Notes: generated from the letters alone by a model not told the origin. A DNA stretch of 64,000 bases from Nonomuraea endophytica (GCF_014203235.1 NZ_JACHIN010000001.1:930001-994000), one strand, 5' to 3'. Positions 40,506-52,763 are shown, counted from the first letter of the stretch. Program-made: numbers and translations.

Positions 40506-42089
40506 CTATCTAATGAACAGGCCGGACGCAGCCTGGTTGGCGATGTCGAGTGCGGGCTGCGGGAAAAGCCCGACTCCTACCGTAACCAGCAGCGCGACGC
40601 CGATGACCACCGCGGTGCCCATGCTGGGCGCGACCACGGTGGGGCCGTCGGCGGCAGGCTCGCTGAAGAACATCAGCACGATGACGCGGACGTAGAAGAA
40701 GGCCGCGATCGCCGAGGCGATGACACCCACGACGACCAGGCCGGTCATCCACGCGCCCATCGAGTCTCCGGTCTGTGTGCCACTGCTCACGGCAGCCGCG
40801 AACACGGCATACTTTCCGAAGAACCCGCTGGTCAGAGGGATACCAGCGAAAGCCAGCAGGAAGAAAGCGAACACACCGGCAAGCAGCGGAGATCTCTTCC
40901 CGAGTCCGGCCCAGCGGGACAGATGACCCGCCTCGCCGCCGGGGTCGCGCACCATGGTGACCACGGCGAACGCGCCCACGGTGGTGAAGCCGTAGACCAG
41001 CAGGTAGAACAGGATCGCCGACAGCGAGGCGGCGTTCTTCTCCGCGGCCTCGAACGTCGCCATCACGCCGATGAGCAGGAAGCCCGCGTGCGCGATCGAG
41101 GAGTAGGCCAGCATGCGCTTGATGTCGGTCTGCGTGATCGCCAGGATCGCGCCGACGATCATCGTCAGCGCCGCGACCACCCACATGACCGGACGCCAGT
41201 CCCAGTCCAGGTTGCCCAGAGCCACCCAGAACACCCGCAGCACCGCGCCCATGGCCGCCACCAGCGTGCCGGAGGCCATCAGGGCGGTGATCGGCGTCGG
41301 GGCGCCCTGGTAGACGTCCGGCTTCCACGCGTGGAACGGCGCCGCACCGATCTTGAAGAGCAGGCCCACGCCGAGCAGCGAGAAGCCGAGCAGCAGCAGC
41401 GGATCCATGAGCGAGCCGGTGGACATCGCCTGGCTGATCCCGGGCAGGCTGACCGTTCCGGCGTAGCCGTAGATCATGGCCATGCCGTACAGGAAGAAGG
41501 CCGAGGAGAACGCGCCGAGCAGGAAGTACTTCAGCGAGGCCTCCTGCGACAGCAGGCGGCGACGGCGGGCGAGCCCGCACAGCAGGTACAGCGGCAGCGA
41601 CATGACCTCAAGGGCCACGAACATCACCAGCAGGTCGTGCGATGCCGCGAACAGCAGCATGCCGCCGACGGCGAAGAGCACCAGCGGGTAGACCTCGGTG
41701 TGCGCGCCACCGCTCGTCTCCGCCTCCTCCTCATCCGCACTTCCGGGTACGGCCGCCGCCGACGCGACGAAGTGCCCGTCGTCGTTGACCATCAGCACGG
41801 CGCCCAGCGAGAGCACCAGGATGACGCCCCAGATGAACAACGAAGGGCCGTCCACCGCGACGGCGCCCATCGCCGATGCCGTGGTCGGCACGCCGCCCCT
41901 GGCCACCTGCACGATGACCAGCGCGAACGCGCCGATCAGGCTCAGCAGCGAAAGCGGCACCTGGATGGACTTGCGCAGGTAGCGCGGCGCGAACGCCTCC
42001 ACCAGGACGCCGATGCAGGCCGCGCCGAAGACGAGCAGCAGCGGCGCGAGCTGCCCGTACTCGATGGTCGGCGCCTCGAAGCCGTTCAC
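40506..42089 (-). CDS. nuoN: NADH-quinone oxidoreductase subunit N
   Basis: 527 aa, about 14 membrane helices. It is one of three antiporter-like proton-pumping subunits of complex I. Conserved features are FVALEVMSLPLYLLCGLARR with the key Glu, FKIGAAPFHAWKPDVYQGAP and KRMLAYSSIAHAGF. ATG 42089 overlaps the nuoM stop by 4 nt. A Glu/Asp-rich insert near residue 120 (GSADEEEAETSGG) is a loop extension seen in actinobacterial forms. Last nuo gene, followed by the prenyl synthase. Confidence 0.95.
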   Translation of the reverse strand: MNGFEAPTIEYGQLAPLLLVFGAACIGVLVEAFAPRYLRKSIQVPLSLLSLIGAFALVIVQVARGGVPTTASAMGAVAVDGPSLFIWGVILVLSLGAVLMVNDDGHFVASAAAVPGSADEEEAETSGGAHTEVYPLVLFAVGGMLLFAASHDLLVMFVALEVMSLPLYLLCGLARRRRLLSQEASLKYFLLGAFSSAFFLYGMAMIYGYAGTVSLPGISQAMSTGSLMDPLLLLGFSLLGVGLLFKIGAAPFHAWKPDVYQGAPTPITALMASGTLVAAMGAVLRVFWVALGNLDWDWRPVMWVVAALTMIVGAILAITQTDIKRMLAYSSIAHAGFLLIGVMATFEAAEKNAASLSAILFYLLVYGFTTVGAFAVVTMVRDPGGEAGHLSRWAGLGKRSPLLAGVFAFFLLAFAGIPLTSGFFGKYAVFAAAVSSGTQTGDSMGAWMTGLVVVGVIASAIAAFFYVRVIVLMFFSEPAADGPTVVAPSMGTAVVIGVALLVTVGVGLFPQPALDIANQAASGLFIR

Positions 42090-43645
42090 TCTCCGGCCCC
42101 CTTCTCAGCGATGGCGGGGTTCTTGACGTCCACGTTGGTGAGCGTGTGCTGCACCGACGGGGTGATCACGTCGAGCAGCGGCTTCGGGAAGAAGCCGAAC
42201 CCGATGATCAGGGCGACCAGCGGGGCGAGCACCACGACCTCGCGGACGTTGAGGTCCTTGAAGCCCTTGACGGACTCGGCCGTGGGGCCGTTCAGCGCCC
42301 GCTGGACCATCCACAGGATGTAGACGGCGGCCAGGATGACCGCCACCGCGGAGACGATCGCCGCCACCGCGAGGCCGCCGGATCCGAACGCCTGGCTGGA
42401 GTACGTGCCGACCATCACCATGAACTCGCTGACGAACGACGACAGCCCCGGCAGCGACAGCCCGGCCAGACCGGCGACCAGGAAGAACCCGGCCAGCACC
42501 GGCGCGACCTTCTGCACGCCTCCGTAGTCGGCGATGTACGGCGAGCCGCGGCGGGAGATGAGGAAGCCCGCGACCAGGAACAGCGCGCCGGTGGCGAAGC
42601 CGTGGTTGACCATGTACAGCGCGGCGCCGGACTGCGCGACCTGGGACATCGCGAAGACGCCCATGACGATGAAGCCGAAGTGCGAGATCGAGGTGTAGGC
42701 GATCAGGCGCTTCATGTCCGTCTGCCCGATGGCCACGATCGCGCCGTAGATGATGCTGATCACCGCCAGCACCACGATCGGCATCGTGAACGCCTTGGCC
42801 GCCTCGGGGAAGAGCTCCAGGCAGAAGCGCAGCATGCCGAACGTGCCGACCTTGTCGAGCACGCCCACGAGCAGCACGGCCGCGCCCGCCGGAGCCTGGG
42901 CCGCCGCGTCGGGCAGCCACGTGTGCACCGGCACCAGCGGCGCCTTGATGGCGAAGGCGATGAAGAATCCGGCGAACAGCCACTTCTGCGTGGCCGGGTC
43001 CTGGATGGCGCCGACGAGCTCGGGGAACATGAACGTGCCCTTGCCCGCCGCGAAGTACAGCCCGATGACCGCGACCAGCATGAGCAGGCCGCCGAACAGC
43101 GAGTACAGCAGGAACTTCACGGCCGCGTAGGACCGCTGGGCGCCGCCGTAGGAGCCGATCATGAAGTACATCGGGATCAGCATGGCTTCGAAGAAGATGT
43201 AGAAGAGGAAGATGTCGGTCGCCGCGAAGACGCCGATCATCATCGTCTCCAGCACCAGCAACAGCGAGAAGTAGGTCTTGACCGACCTCTTCGGCGCGAT
43301 GACCGTGCCGTCCGCCGTCTTCACGCCGTCCGCGTCGTTCCACGAGGCCAGCACCACGATCGGCACCAGCACCACGGACAGGGCGATCAGCACGAGCGCG
43401 ACGCCGTCCACCCCGACGCCGAACTTGACCCCGAAGCTGGGGATCCAGTTGTACTCGGCCACGAACTGGAAGCGGTCGCCGCGCGGGCTGAACTGCACCG
43501 CCATGACGAGCGTCAGCACCATGACGACCAGGGAGACCAGCAGGGTCACCTGCTTGGCCAGCTTGTCGCTGCCCTTGGGAAGAAGGGCCACCACGACCGC
43601 GCCCAGGACGGGCACCGCCATGAGGATGGGGAGCCAGGGTGACAT
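42086..43645 (-). CDS. nuoM: NADH-quinone oxidoreductase subunit M
   Basis: 519 aa with about 14 membrane helices. Markers are FYIFFEAMLIPMYFMIG with the essential Glu, FAIKAPLVPVHTWLPDA with the lysine of the pumping channel, and KRLIAYTSISHFGFI. It pumps protons as part of the membrane arm. ATG 43645 shares a base with the nuoL stop (TGATG); upstream in-frame sequence belongs to nuoL's other frame. Confidence 0.95.
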   Translation of the reverse strand: MSPWLPILMAVPVLGAVVVALLPKGSDKLAKQVTLLVSLVVMVLTLVMAVQFSPRGDRFQFVAEYNWIPSFGVKFGVGVDGVALVLIALSVVLVPIVVLASWNDADGVKTADGTVIAPKRSVKTYFSLLLVLETMMIGVFAATDIFLFYIFFEAMLIPMYFMIGSYGGAQRSYAAVKFLLYSLFGGLLMLVAVIGLYFAAGKGTFMFPELVGAIQDPATQKWLFAGFFIAFAIKAPLVPVHTWLPDAAAQAPAGAAVLLVGVLDKVGTFGMLRFCLELFPEAAKAFTMPIVVLAVISIIYGAIVAIGQTDMKRLIAYTSISHFGFIVMGVFAMSQVAQSGAALYMVNHGFATGALFLVAGFLISRRGSPYIADYGGVQKVAPVLAGFFLVAGLAGLSLPGLSSFVSEFMVMVGTYSSQAFGSGGLAVAAIVSAVAVILAAVYILWMVQRALNGPTAESVKGFKDLNVREVVVLAPLVALIIGFGFFPKPLLDVITPSVQHTLTNVDVKNPAIAEKGAGE

Positions 43646-45552
43646 CAGATGTTCCCAACGAGGAGCAGGGCGCCGGCCAGGAGGGCCGCACCGAACAGGA
43701 TGGACAGCGCGTACGTTCTGGCGAAGCCCGTCTGCAGCCGCCGCATGCGGCCCGAGGTCCCGCCGATCGCCGCCGCCAGCCCGTTGACCAGGCCGTCGAC
43801 GCCGCGGTTGTCGAAGAAGACGGCGATCCTGGTCAGCCACTGGCCGGGGCGCATGAACAGCGACTCGTTGAGTGCGTCGCCGTACAGGTCGCGCCGGGCG
43901 AACACGGTCAGGAACGAACCGCGCGGCGCCAGGACCGGAACCTCGGACTTGCCGTACTTGTACCAGGCGAAGCCCGCGCCCAGGGCGACGAGGGCCAGCG
44001 ACGACAGCCCCACCGTGGTGGTGCTGAAGAGGTGGAACTCGGGCAGCCGCTCAGGCAGGCCGACCGCCGGGGCCAGGAACTTCATGAACCGGTTGTCGCT
44101 GATCAGGTAGTAACCCAGGCCGATCGAGCCGAGCGACAGCAGGATCAGCGGCACGGTCATGACCGAGGGCGACTCGTGCGGGTGCGCGTCCTTGTCCCAG
44201 CGCTTCTCGCCGAAGAACGTCATGAAGATCATGCGGGACATGTAGAAGCCGGTGATGCCCGCGCCCAGCACGGCCAGCCAGCCCATCCACTGCCCGTGCT
44301 CCATGGCCGTCTCCATGATCCCGTCCTTGGTGTAGAACCCGGACAGGAACGGGAAGCCGATGATCGCCAGGTAGCCCACCATGAAGGTGGCGAAGGTGAT
44401 CGGCATGAGCTTGCGCAGCCCGCCGTACTTCCTCATGTCCACTTCGTCGTTCATGGCGTGCATGACCGAACCGGCGCCGAGGAACATGTCGGCCTTGAAG
44501 AAGCCGTGCGCGATGAGGTGCGCGATCGCGAAGGCGTACCCGGCGGGGCCGAGGCCGGCGCCGAGCATCATGTAGCCGATCTGCGACATCGTCGAGCCGG
44601 CCAGGCCCTTCTTGATGTCGTCCTTGGCGCAACCGATGATCGCGCCGGCCAGCAGGGTCGCGACACCGACGATGGTGACGACGAGCGAAGCCGTACTCGA
44701 TGCCTCGAAGAACGCGCCCGAGCGGACGACCAGGTAGACGCCGGCGGTGACCATGGTCGCGGCGTGGATGAGGGCCGAGACCGGGGTCGGGCCCTCCATC
44801 GCGTCCAGAAGCCAGGACTGCAGCGGCAGCTGGGCCGACTTGCCGCACGCGCCGAGCAGCAGCAGGAGCCCGATCGCGGTCAGCGTGCCCGAGGAGGCCT
44901 CGCCCACCTTGCCCTGCAGGTCGCCGAAGGCCAGCGTGCCGAAGGACGTCCAGATGATGAACATGCCGACCAGCAGGCCGAAGTCGCCCACGCGGTTGAC
45001 GATGAACGCCTTCTTCGCCGCCACCGCGGCCGACGGCTTGAACTGCCAGAACCCGATCAGCAGGTAGGACGCGAGACCCACGCCCTCCCAGCCGATGAAC
45101 AGCCCGACGTAGTTGTCGGACAGCACCAGCAGCAGCATCGCCGCGACGAACAGATTCAGGTAGGCGAAGAACCGGCGCCGGTCGGGGTCGTGCGACATGT
45201 AGCCGATCGAGTAGATGTGGATCAGCGATCCGACACCCGTGATCAGCAGCGCGAAGCTGAGCGACAAGGGGTCGATCAACAGCCCCATGTCAACCATGCC
45301 GGGGATGAACTCATACAGATGTACGGCCTGCCGCCGCGCGTCCTCGGAAAGCCCGAGCAACTCCACGAACCCGAGCACCGCCACGACGAACGAGGCGAGC
45401 GACATCGCCACGCCCAGCAGGTGTCCCCACTTGTTCGTGATCCGGCCGAGAACCAGCAGAATCGCGGCGCCGAGGAGTGGCAAGGCGATCATCAGCCATG
45501 ACACACCGATTACGCCGGTACCGACGTAATCGGTGATCTTAACGGGATCCAC
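43645..45552 (-). CDS. nuoL: NADH-quinone oxidoreductase subunit L
   Basis: 635 aa from GTG 45552, 10 nt after nuoK. The N-terminal half contains [47 protein letters not shown] and [18 protein letters not shown]. The C-terminal ~120 residues form the long lateral helix region that braces the membrane arm. It is the most distal proton-pumping subunit of complex I. No odd features. Confidence 0.96.
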   Translation of the reverse strand: MDPVKITDYVGTGVIGVSWLMIALPLLGAAILLVLGRITNKWGHLLGVAMSLASFVVAVLGFVELLGLSEDARRQAVHLYEFIPGMVDMGLLIDPLSLSFALLITGVGSLIHIYSIGYMSHDPDRRRFFAYLNLFVAAMLLLVLSDNYVGLFIGWEGVGLASYLLIGFWQFKPSAAVAAKKAFIVNRVGDFGLLVGMFIIWTSFGTLAFGDLQGKVGEASSGTLTAIGLLLLLGACGKSAQLPLQSWLLDAMEGPTPVSALIHAATMVTAGVYLVVRSGAFFEASSTASLVVTIVGVATLLAGAIIGCAKDDIKKGLAGSTMSQIGYMMLGAGLGPAGYAFAIAHLIAHGFFKADMFLGAGSVMHAMNDEVDMRKYGGLRKLMPITFATFMVGYLAIIGFPFLSGFYTKDGIMETAMEHGQWMGWLAVLGAGITGFYMSRMIFMTFFGEKRWDKDAHPHESPSVMTVPLILLSLGSIGLGYYLISDNRFMKFLAPAVGLPERLPEFHLFSTTTVGLSSLALVALGAGFAWYKYGKSEVPVLAPRGSFLTVFARRDLYGDALNESLFMRPGQWLTRIAVFFDNRGVDGLVNGLAAAIGGTSGRMRRLQTGFARTYALSILFGAALLAGALLLVGNI

Positions 45553-45562
45553 CAGTCACCCC

Positions 45563-45859
45563 TCAGTACTTCAGCAGGTTCGCGTCGTCCACGGACGCCG
45601 ACCTGCGGGTTCGGAAGATCGTCACGATGATGGCCAGACCGACCACGACCTCGGCCGCGGCCACCACCATCACGAAGAACGCGATGATCTGGCCTTCGAG
45701 GTTGCCGTTCTGCCTGGCGAAGGTGACGAACGCGAGGTTGCAGGCGTTGAGCATCAGCTCCACGCACATGAACACCACGATCGCGTTACGCCTGATCAGC
45801 ACACCGAGCGCGCCGATGGCGAAAATCAGCCCCGAGAGGATCAGGTACTGCGTCGTCAC
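45563..45859 (-). CDS. nuoK: NADH-quinone oxidoreductase subunit K
   Basis: 98 aa, three membrane helices, the usual size. The two conserved membrane glutamates are in [15 protein letters not shown] and [16 protein letters not shown] 45859 overlaps the nuoJ stop (GTGA). It forms the proton-channel region beside NuoA and NuoJ. Confidence 0.96.
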   Translation of the reverse strand: MTTQYLILSGLIFAIGALGVLIRRNAIVVFMCVELMLNACNLAFVTFARQNGNLEGQIIAFFVMVVAAAEVVVGLAIIVTIFRTRRSASVDDANLLKY

Positions 45860-46620
45860 TTCGACTCCTCCTCGACCTCGACCGAGTGCTTGATCGCCTC
45901 GGCGAGCTTCGGGTCGGCGGGCAGGTGGCCGTGCTCGACGTCGTAGCGCGCGATGTAGCGGTTGACCGACTTCTCGGAGACCGAGCCGTCGGGCAGCAGC
46001 GCCGGCATGTCGATGGCGTTGCTCCGGGCGTAGGTGCCCGGGCCGGGCAGCGGCGAGGGCTGGTCGCCCTGGAACCGGGCGCGCGAGAGGTCCTTCTGCG
46101 TGGCCTTGGCGGTGAGCCGCTCGCGGTGGGCGAGGACCATCGCGCCGAGCGCGGCGGTGATCAGCAGCGCCGAGGTCACCTCGAAGGCGAACACGTGGCG
46201 GGTGAAGATCTGCCCGGCCAGCGAGCGGATGTAGCCGCCCTGACCGGTCGCCGCCGCCAGGCCCTTGGCGTTGCCGAAGACGACGTTGCCGACGGCCAGG
46301 ATGATCAGCGAGGCGAACCCGATCCCGGCGATCGCGGCCCAGAAGCGCTGCCCCTTCAACGTCTCCACGAAGGAGTCGGAGGAGTCGACGCCCACCAGCA
46401 TGAGCACGAACAGGAAGAGCATCATGACGGCGCCGGTGTAGACGATGATCTGCACCGCGGCGAGGAACGGCGCGTCCTGCGCCGCGTACAGCACCGACAG
46501 GCAGAGCATGACGCCGCCCAGCATCAGCGCGGAGTAGACCGCCTTGCGGCTGAACACCACGCCCAGGGCTGCCGCCACGGACACGACGGCGAGCACCCAG
46601 AAAGTGACTTGCTCACCCAT
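45856..46620 (-). CDS. nuoJ: NADH-quinone oxidoreductase subunit J
   Basis: 254 aa. Five membrane helices occupy residues 1-165 ([38 protein letters not shown]). The remaining ~90 residues are a soluble polar tail ([21 protein letters not shown]), longer than in E. coli but normal for actinomycetes. ATG 46620 lies 8 nt inside the nuoI 3' end. The [11 protein letters not shown] helix contains the pi-bulge important for coupling. Confidence 0.95.
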   Translation of the reverse strand: MGEQVTFWVLAVVSVAAALGVVFSRKAVYSALMLGGVMLCLSVLYAAQDAPFLAAVQIIVYTGAVMMLFLFVLMLVGVDSSDSFVETLKGQRFWAAIAGIGFASLIILAVGNVVFGNAKGLAAATGQGGYIRSLAGQIFTRHVFAFEVTSALLITAALGAMVLAHRERLTAKATQKDLSRARFQGDQPSPLPGPGTYARSNAIDMPALLPDGSVSEKSVNRYIARYDVEHGHLPADPKLAEAIKHSVEVEEESK

Positions 46621-47128
46621 TGGTCCGTCCCAGGCGGTAGTAGTCCTCTTCGGTCTCACCGAGCCGCATCGGGTGCGGCGGCTGCTCCATGCCCTGCGTC
46701 AGCGGTGCGAGCAGCATCTCCTTGGTGTAGATGAGGCTTTCACGGTTGGTGTCGGCCAGCTCGTACTCGTTGGTCATGGTCAGCGCGCGAGTCGGGCAAG
46801 CCTCGATGCAGAGACCGCACAGGATGCACCGCAGATAGTTGATCTGGTAGGTGCGCCCATAGCGCTCGCCCGGGGAGAAACGCCCCTCCTCGGTGTTGTC
46901 CGCGCCCTCGACGTAGATCGCGTCGGCCGGACAGGCCCATGCGCACAGCTCGCAGCCGACGCACTTCTCCAGCCCGTCGGGCCAGCGGTTGAGCTGGTGG
47001 CGACCGTGGAAGCGAGGGGCCGTCGGCCGCTTCTCCTCCGGGTAGTTCACCGTGACGGGCTTCTTGAACATCGTGTGGAAGGTGACGCCGAAGCCCTTGA
47101 CGGGGTTCAGCCAATCAGTTAGTCCCAC
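46613..47128 (-). CDS. nuoI: NADH-quinone oxidoreductase subunit I
   Basis: 171 aa ferredoxin-like subunit. Two 4Fe-4S motifs are intact: [12 protein letters not shown] and [12 protein letters not shown] (clusters N6a and N6b), which carry electrons to NuoB. GTG 47128 has AGGAGG 6 nt upstream and lies 14 nt inside nuoH. Cytoplasmic, at the junction of the peripheral and membrane arms. Confidence 0.96.
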   Translation of the reverse strand: MGLTDWLNPVKGFGVTFHTMFKKPVTVNYPEEKRPTAPRFHGRHQLNRWPDGLEKCVGCELCAWACPADAIYVEGADNTEEGRFSPGERYGRTYQINYLRCILCGLCIEACPTRALTMTNEYELADTNRESLIYTKEMLLAPLTQGMEQPPHPMRLGETEEDYYRLGRTNG

Positions 47129-48452
47129 TGGGAACCTCCTTGTGCTGCACCCCGTGGTAGTGCGGCAGATCGAGCGGCGGCACCGGGAATCCGCCGGCGG
47201 TCGGCTCGCGGTCCAGCTCTTCGAACTCCGCGGCGATCTTGGCCTTCTCGGCTTCCTTGCGGCGCTGGTTGACGGTGTCGAACCGGGCCCAGATGCCGAG
47301 CGCGCCGAGGACCACGATGGCGGTGATCGTCAGGACGACCGCCATGCTGCCCTCGAAGCCGGAGGTCGGTCCCTCCCTGACGTACATGATCGCCCGGACC
47401 GAGGCCACGAGCATGATCCATGCCAGGTTCAGCGGGATGAGGACCTTCCAGCCCAGCGACATCAGCTGGTCGTAGCGGACCCGCGGCAGTGAGGCGCGTA
47501 CCCAGACCACGAAGGAGAAGACCAGGACGAACTTGATGAAGAACCAGAGCAGCCCCCACCAGCCTTCGTCCGGCAGGCCGAAGGGCGCCTGCCAGCCGCC
47601 AAGGAACAGCGTGATCGCCATCGCGGACGCGGTGAACGTGTGCAGGTACTCGCCCATCATGATCAGGGCGAACTTCAGCGAGGACGAGTACTCGGTCTGG
47701 AAACCGCCGACCAGCTCACCCTCGCCCTCGGGCAGGTCGAACGGGATACGCGCGGCCTCGCCGAAGCCGCAGATCACGAAGATCAGGAAGGACGGCAGCA
47801 GCAGCACCACGTACCAGGAGGGCATCGGGATGCCCCAGAACTCCCCGCCCGTGGCCTGCGCCTTGACGATCTCCGAGGTGGACAGCGTCCCGGCGAACAG
47901 GAACACGCCGACGAAGGACAGTCCCATGGCGATCTCGTAGGAGACCACCTGAGCCGCACTCCGCAAACCACCCAGCAGCGCGTACGGCGAGCGCGACGAC
48001 CACCCGGCCAGCACGACGCCGTACACCGAGATGGCGCCCATGGCCAGCATGAACAGCACCGCGACCGGAAGGTCGACGAGCTGCAGCGGCGTCTGGACCC
48101 CGAACAGGTTGACCATGCCGGCGAACGGCGTGATCGAGAAGGCCAGGAACGCGGGGATCACCATGATGACCGGAGCCATCAGGTAGAGCGCCTTGTCCAC
48201 CGTGTTCGGGAACAGGTCCTCCTTGAGGCCCATCTTCAGGCCGTCGGCCACCGACTGCAGCAGGCCGAACTTGCCCGCCCGGTTAGGGCCGATGCGGTTC
48301 TGCAGCTTGGAGATGAGCTTGCGCTCGTACCAGACGCCGAACAGGATCCCCAGCATCAGGAAGACGAAGAGCATCAGCGCCTTGACGATGGTGATCCAGA
48401 GCGGATCCTTGCCGAAGTCGGCCAGGGTCGGTTCCGTGGCGAGGAGGATCAT
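47115..48452 (-). CDS. nuoH: NADH-quinone oxidoreductase subunit H
   Basis: 445 aa with eight membrane helices. It carries [39 protein letters not shown] with the acidic quinone-chamber loop, and [14 protein letters not shown]. It shapes the quinone-binding cavity. The ~60-residue soluble C-terminal tail is longer than in E. coli, as in other actinomycetes. ATG 48452 overlaps the nuoG stop (ATGA). Confidence 0.96.
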   Translation of the reverse strand: MILLATEPTLADFGKDPLWITIVKALMLFVFLMLGILFGVWYERKLISKLQNRIGPNRAGKFGLLQSVADGLKMGLKEDLFPNTVDKALYLMAPVIMVIPAFLAFSITPFAGMVNLFGVQTPLQLVDLPVAVLFMLAMGAISVYGVVLAGWSSRSPYALLGGLRSAAQVVSYEIAMGLSFVGVFLFAGTLSTSEIVKAQATGGEFWGIPMPSWYVVLLLPSFLIFVICGFGEAARIPFDLPEGEGELVGGFQTEYSSSLKFALIMMGEYLHTFTASAMAITLFLGGWQAPFGLPDEGWWGLLWFFIKFVLVFSFVVWVRASLPRVRYDQLMSLGWKVLIPLNLAWIMLVASVRAIMYVREGPTSGFEGSMAVVLTITAIVVLGALGIWARFDTVNQRRKEAEKAKIAAEFEELDREPTAGGFPVPPLDLPHYHGVQHKEVPSGTN

Positions 48453-50824
48453 GAAGCGCTCCCGATCGTGACGATGTCGCCGGACACCGCGCGCAGGTCG
48501 CGGGTGACCGAGCTGCCGCCGGAGTTCGCCGGCACCCACACCACACGGTCGGGCAGTTCGGCGATGCGCACCGGCAGCGTGATCGCGTCGCCGATGACGA
48601 GCTTGTCGCCGTCGCCCACGCCGATCTCGGCGGCGGTGCTCTCGGAGACCAGCGCCTCGCCCGCGCGGGAGGTGCCCGCGAGGTAGGGCTCGCCGTCCTG
48701 CAGGCGGCCGTCGTCGAGCAGCAGGTGCCAGGTCGCCAGCAGCGCCTGACCCGCCTGCGGCGTGCCGGCGGCGCCGCCGCCGACGTTGGGCGCGGCCACG
48801 TGGCTGCCGTGCCAGGCGCCGACCGAGCCGAGCTCGCGGCGGGCGGCCTTGGCGTCGGGCAGGCCCAGGTGCACGTCCAGGCGGTCGGCCAGGTTGCCGA
48901 TCACGTGGAGGTCGCTCTGCAGGCCGGGCACCCTGATGGGCGCCTCGAACGAGCGGCCGCGGCCCTCCCAGTTGACGAACGTGCCGGACTTCTCCTGCAC
49001 GGCCGCCACGGGCAGCACCACGTCGGCGCGGTCGGTGACGGCGCTCGCCCGGATCTCCAGGCTGACGATGAACGGCGTGTTCTCCAGCGCCGCCAGCGCG
49101 GCGGCCGGGTCGGCCAGGTCGTAGGGGTCGACGCCGGCGATGACCAGCGCGTCGATCTCCTCGGCCAGGGCTGCGGCCAGGATGCCGTCGGTGTCGCGGC
49201 CCGGCGTGGCCGGCAGCGAGGCGACGTCCCACGCCCTGGCGATCTCCGCCCTGGCGCTCTCGTCCTCGACCGGACGGCCGATCGGCAGCAGGTTCGGCAG
49301 CGCGCCGGCCTCGATGGCGCCCCGCTCACCGGCCCTGCGCGGGACCCAGGCGACCCTGGCACCGGTGGCGGCGCTCAGCCGTACCAGAGCCGACAGGGCG
49401 CCGGGGGCGGTGGCGAGCCGCTCGCCGGCGAGCACGATCGTGCCCTCGGCCAGCGTGCCGATGAGGTCGCCGATGGCCTCGGCCTCGGCGCCCGGGGCGG
49501 TGCGGATGAGCGTGCCGCCCATCTTGGCCAGGCCCTTGGCGGCGAACGGCGCGATCGAGGTGACCTTCAGGCCGTGCTTCTTCCAGGCCTTGCGCAGGCG
49601 CAGGAAGACGATCGGCGACTCCTCCTCGGGCTCGAAGCCGACCAGGACGACGGCCGGGGCCTTCTCCAGGTCGGTGTAGGAGACCTCGATGCCCTTGCCG
49701 GCGACGGCGTGGGCGAGGAACTGGGTCTCCTCGGCCGAGTGCGGCCGGGCGCGGAAGTCGATGTCGTTGGTGCCTAGCGCGAGCCTGGCGAACTTGGAGT
49801 AGGCGTAGGCGTCCTCGACGGTCAGCCGGCCGCCGAGCAGGACGCCGGTCTTGCCCCGGGCCGCGGCCAGGCCCTCGGCCGCGACGGCCAGCGCCTCCGG
49901 CCAGGAGGCCGGGACGAGCACGCCCTCCTCGTTGCGGACCAGCGGCGTCTTCAGCCGGTCGGGCTGCGTGGCGTAGGTGAACGCCCAGCGGCCCTTGTCG
50001 CAGTTCCACTCCTCGTTCACCTGCGGCTCGTCACCGGCCAGCCGACGGGTGACCCGGCCGCGGCGGTGGTCGGTGCGCTGGGCGCAGCCGGAGGCGCAGT
50101 GCTCGCAGACGCTCGGCGTCGAGACCAGGTCGAACGGGCGGGCGCGGAAGCGGTAGGCGGCGCCGGTCAGCGCGCCCACCGGGCAGATCTGGACGGTGTT
50201 GCCCGAGAAGTAGGACTCGAACGGCTGGCCGTCGGCCACCCGTACCTGCTCCCTGGCCCCGCGCTCGAAGAAGTCGATGAACGGGTCGCCGGCGATCTGG
50301 TCGGAGAAGCGGATGCAGCGCGCGCACTGCACGCAGCGCTCGCGGTCGAGCAGGACTTGCGTCGAGAGCGGCAGCGGCTTGGGGAAGGTCCGCTTGTGCT
50401 CGTGGAAGCGGGACTCGCCCTGGCCGTTGGACATCGCCTGGTTCTGCAGGGGGCACTCGCCGCCCTTGTCGCAGACCGGGCAGTCGAGCGGGTGGTTGAG
50501 GAGCAGGAACTCCATCGCCGCCCGCTGCGCCTTCTCGGCCACCGGCGAGGTGAGCTGGGTCTGCACGACCATGCCCTGGGCGACCTCGATCGCGCAGGAG
50601 GGCTGCGGCTTGGGGAAGCCGCGGCCGTTGCCGGCGTCGGGGATGTCGACCAGGCACTGGCGGCAGTTGGCCGCCGGGTCGAGCAGCGGGTGGTCGCAGA
50701 ACCTCGGGATCTGGATGCCCAGGAGCTCGGCGGCCCGGATGATCAGGGTGCCCTTGGGGACGCTGACCTGGAAGCCGTCGATGCTCAGGGTCACCAGGGA
50801 GGTTTCTACAGCGGTGGTCGTCAC
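48449..50824 (-). CDS. nuoG: NADH-quinone oxidoreductase subunit G
   Basis: 791 aa. The N-terminal 2Fe-2S ferredoxin domain shows [19 protein letters not shown], followed by [15 protein letters not shown] and [11 protein letters not shown], then a molybdopterin oxidoreductase-like body with the extra cluster [13 protein letters not shown]. It belongs to the electron chain of the peripheral arm. GTG 50824 overlaps the nuoF stop. The C-terminal Ala-rich domain is degenerate, as is usual for NuoG. Confidence 0.95.
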   Translation of the reverse strand: MTTTAVETSLVTLSIDGFQVSVPKGTLIIRAAELLGIQIPRFCDHPLLDPAANCRQCLVDIPDAGNGRGFPKPQPSCAIEVAQGMVVQTQLTSPVAEKAQRAAMEFLLLNHPLDCPVCDKGGECPLQNQAMSNGQGESRFHEHKRTFPKPLPLSTQVLLDRERCVQCARCIRFSDQIAGDPFIDFFERGAREQVRVADGQPFESYFSGNTVQICPVGALTGAAYRFRARPFDLVSTPSVCEHCASGCAQRTDHRRGRVTRRLAGDEPQVNEEWNCDKGRWAFTYATQPDRLKTPLVRNEEGVLVPASWPEALAVAAEGLAAARGKTGVLLGGRLTVEDAYAYSKFARLALGTNDIDFRARPHSAEETQFLAHAVAGKGIEVSYTDLEKAPAVVLVGFEPEEESPIVFLRLRKAWKKHGLKVTSIAPFAAKGLAKMGGTLIRTAPGAEAEAIGDLIGTLAEGTIVLAGERLATAPGALSALVRLSAATGARVAWVPRRAGERGAIEAGALPNLLPIGRPVEDESARAEIARAWDVASLPATPGRDTDGILAAALAEEIDALVIAGVDPYDLADPAAALAALENTPFIVSLEIRASAVTDRADVVLPVAAVQEKSGTFVNWEGRGRSFEAPIRVPGLQSDLHVIGNLADRLDVHLGLPDAKAARRELGSVGAWHGSHVAAPNVGGGAAGTPQAGQALLATWHLLLDDGRLQDGEPYLAGTSRAGEALVSESTAAEIGVGDGDKLVIGDAITLPVRIAELPDRVVWVPANSGGSSVTRDLRAVSGDIVTIGSAS

Positions 50825-52110
50825 TGGTCACCCCAGACAGTGGACTTCTTCGCGTCGAACGGGCAGCCGCCGACCTCGAAGTGCTTGAGGTACTCGTCGC
50901 GGAAGTACTTCACCGACGAGTGGATCGGGCTGGCCGCGCCGTCGCCCAGGGCGCAGAAGGACCGGCCGAGGATGTTGTCCGCGATGTCGGTGATCGTGGA
51001 CAGGTCCTCCTCGGTGCCCTGACCGGCTTCCAGGCGCTTGAGCACCTGCTTGAGCCAGTAGGTGCCCTCGCGGCAGGGCGTGCACTTGCCGCAGGACTCG
51101 TGGGCGTAGAACTCGGTCCAGCGCAGCACGGTCCTGACCACGCAGGTGGTCTCGTCGAAGATCTGCAGCGCGCGGGTGCCGAGCATCGAGCCCTTGAGCC
51201 CGACCTGCTCGAAGTCGAGCGGCACGTCCATGTGCTCGGCGGTGAAGATCGGCGTGGAGGAGCCGCCCGGGGTCCAGAACTTGAGCTCGTGGCCCGCGCG
51301 GATGCCGCCGGCCATGTCGAGAAGTTCGCGCAGCGTGATGCCCAGCGGCGCCTCGAACTGGCCGGGCCGCGTGACGTGCCCGCTCAGCGAGAAGATGCCG
51401 AAGCCCTTCGACTTCTCCGTCCCCATCCCGGCGAACCAGTCGGCGCCGTTGGTGACGATCGAGGGAACACTGGCGATCGACTCCACGTTGTTCACGACAG
51501 TAGGCGAGGCGTACAGGCCCGCCACGGCCGGGAACGGGGGCTTGAGCCGAGGTTGACCGCGACGCCCTTCGAGCGAGTCGAGCAGCGCCGTCTCCTCGCC
51601 GCAGATGTACGCCCCAGCGCCCGCGTGCACGACCAGGTCGAGGTCATAGCCGGAGCCGAAGACGTCCTTGCCGAGGTAGCCCTTCTCGTACGCCTCGCGC
51701 ACGGCCGCGTGCAGCCGGCGGATGACGTGGAGCACCTCGCCGCGCACGTAGATGAAGGCGTGGTTGGCGCGGATGGCGTAGGACGTGATGATGATGCCCT
51801 CGACCAGCGAGTGCGGGTTGGCCATCATCAGCGGGATGTCCTTGCAGGTGCCCGGCTCCGACTCGTCGGCGTTGACGACGAGGTAGTGGGGCTTGCCGTC
51901 ACCCTGCGGGATGAAGCCCCACTTCATGCCGGTGGGGAAGCCCGCGCCGCCGCGACCGCGCAGCCCGGAGTCCTTGACCGCCTGGATGACCGCGTCGGGG
52001 TCCATGCCGAGGGCCTTCTTCGCCGCGTCGTAGGGCCCGTAGCCCTCCAGCGTGAAGGAGTTGGGCTGGTCCCAGTTTGCCGTCAGGACCGGCGTCAGCG
52101 TAGTGCTCAT
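50821..52110 (-). CDS. nuoF: NADH-quinone oxidoreductase subunit F
   Basis: 429 aa. It binds NADH and [18 protein letters not shown] and [16 protein letters not shown] are the nucleotide and flavin sites, and [14 protein letters not shown] plus SFCALGDGA supply the N3 4Fe-4S cluster. It takes electrons from NADH. ATG 52110 overlaps the nuoE stop by 4 nt. Confidence 0.97.
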   Translation of the reverse strand: MSTTLTPVLTANWDQPNSFTLEGYGPYDAAKKALGMDPDAVIQAVKDSGLRGRGGAGFPTGMKWGFIPQGDGKPHYLVVNADESEPGTCKDIPLMMANPHSLVEGIIITSYAIRANHAFIYVRGEVLHVIRRLHAAVREAYEKGYLGKDVFGSGYDLDLVVHAGAGAYICGEETALLDSLEGRRGQPRLKPPFPAVAGLYASPTVVNNVESIASVPSIVTNGADWFAGMGTEKSKGFGIFSLSGHVTRPGQFEAPLGITLRELLDMAGGIRAGHELKFWTPGGSSTPIFTAEHMDVPLDFEQVGLKGSMLGTRALQIFDETTCVVRTVLRWTEFYAHESCGKCTPCREGTYWLKQVLKRLEAGQGTEEDLSTITDIADNILGRSFCALGDGAASPIHSSVKYFRDEYLKHFEVGGCPFDAKKSTVWGDQ

Positions 52111-52763
52111 GCCTCAGGGGCCTTCCATCCGTTGGCCTTGGCGACCTTGAGGCCCTCCAGCGAGGCTCCGGCGGCCGAGGGGCCGTCGCCCGCCAGCTCG
52201 TCGGGCAGCCCGGCGAGCACGCGCGAGGCCTCCTTGAAGGTGCAGAGCTTCTTCGGCCCGCGGGTCGGCGAGATGCTCTTGCCGTCGCGCAGGTCGTCGA
52301 CGAGCTGCTTGGCCGAGTCGGGCGTCTGGTTGTCGAAGAACTCCCAGTTGACCATCATGACCGGGGCGAAGTCGCAGGCCGCGTTGCACTCGATGCGCTC
52401 CAGCGAGACCTTGCCGTCGGCGGTCGCCTCTTCGTGACCGACGCCGACGTGCTCCGACAGCTCTTCCCAGATCTGGTCGCCGCCCATGACGGCGCACAGG
52501 GAGTTGATGCAGACGCCGACGTGGAAGTCTCCGGCCGGGCGGCGCTTGTACATGGTGTAGAACGTCGAGACGCCCACCACCTCGGCCTTGCTCAGGCCCA
52601 GGATCTCCGCGCAGAACTCGTGGCCGTCGTCGGAGACGTAACCCTCCTCCGACTGCACCAGGTGCAGCAGGGGCAGCAGCGCGGAGCGAGTCTTCGGGTA
52701 ACGCCCGATGATCTCCTTCGCGTCCCGCTCAAGACGTTCGCGGACCTCCGGTGAAAAGCTCAC
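52107..52763 (-). CDS. nuoE: NADH-quinone oxidoreductase subunit E
   Basis: 218 aa thioredoxin-like 2Fe-2S subunit (cluster N1a). Cysteines fall in [12 protein letters not shown] and [15 protein letters not shown] (C-x4-5-C, then C-x3-C). About 50 extra C-terminal residues after the cluster domain are Ala/Gly-rich. GTG 52763 overlaps the nuoD stop. It works with NuoF in NADH oxidation. Confidence 0.95.
   Translation of the reverse strand: MSFSPEVRERLERDAKEIIGRYPKTRSALLPLLHLVQSEEGYVSDDGHEFCAEILGLSKAEVVGVSTFYTMYKRRPAGDFHVGVCINSLCAVMGGDQIWEELSEHVGVGHEEATADGKVSLERIECNAACDFAPVMMVNWEFFDNQTPDSAKQLVDDLRDGKSISPTRGPKKLCTFKEASRVLAGLPDELAGDGPSAAGASLEGLKVAKANGWKAPEA

Noticed and set aside
43639..45501. 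A 620-codon open frame on the plus strand, and similar ones at 40923-42323 and 42146-43642
   Set aside because: They lie antisense to nuoL, nuoN and nuoM, which have clear homology and motifs. The frames are rich in Arg, His, Gln and Asp with no fold pattern, as expected from the antisense of G+C-rich genes.
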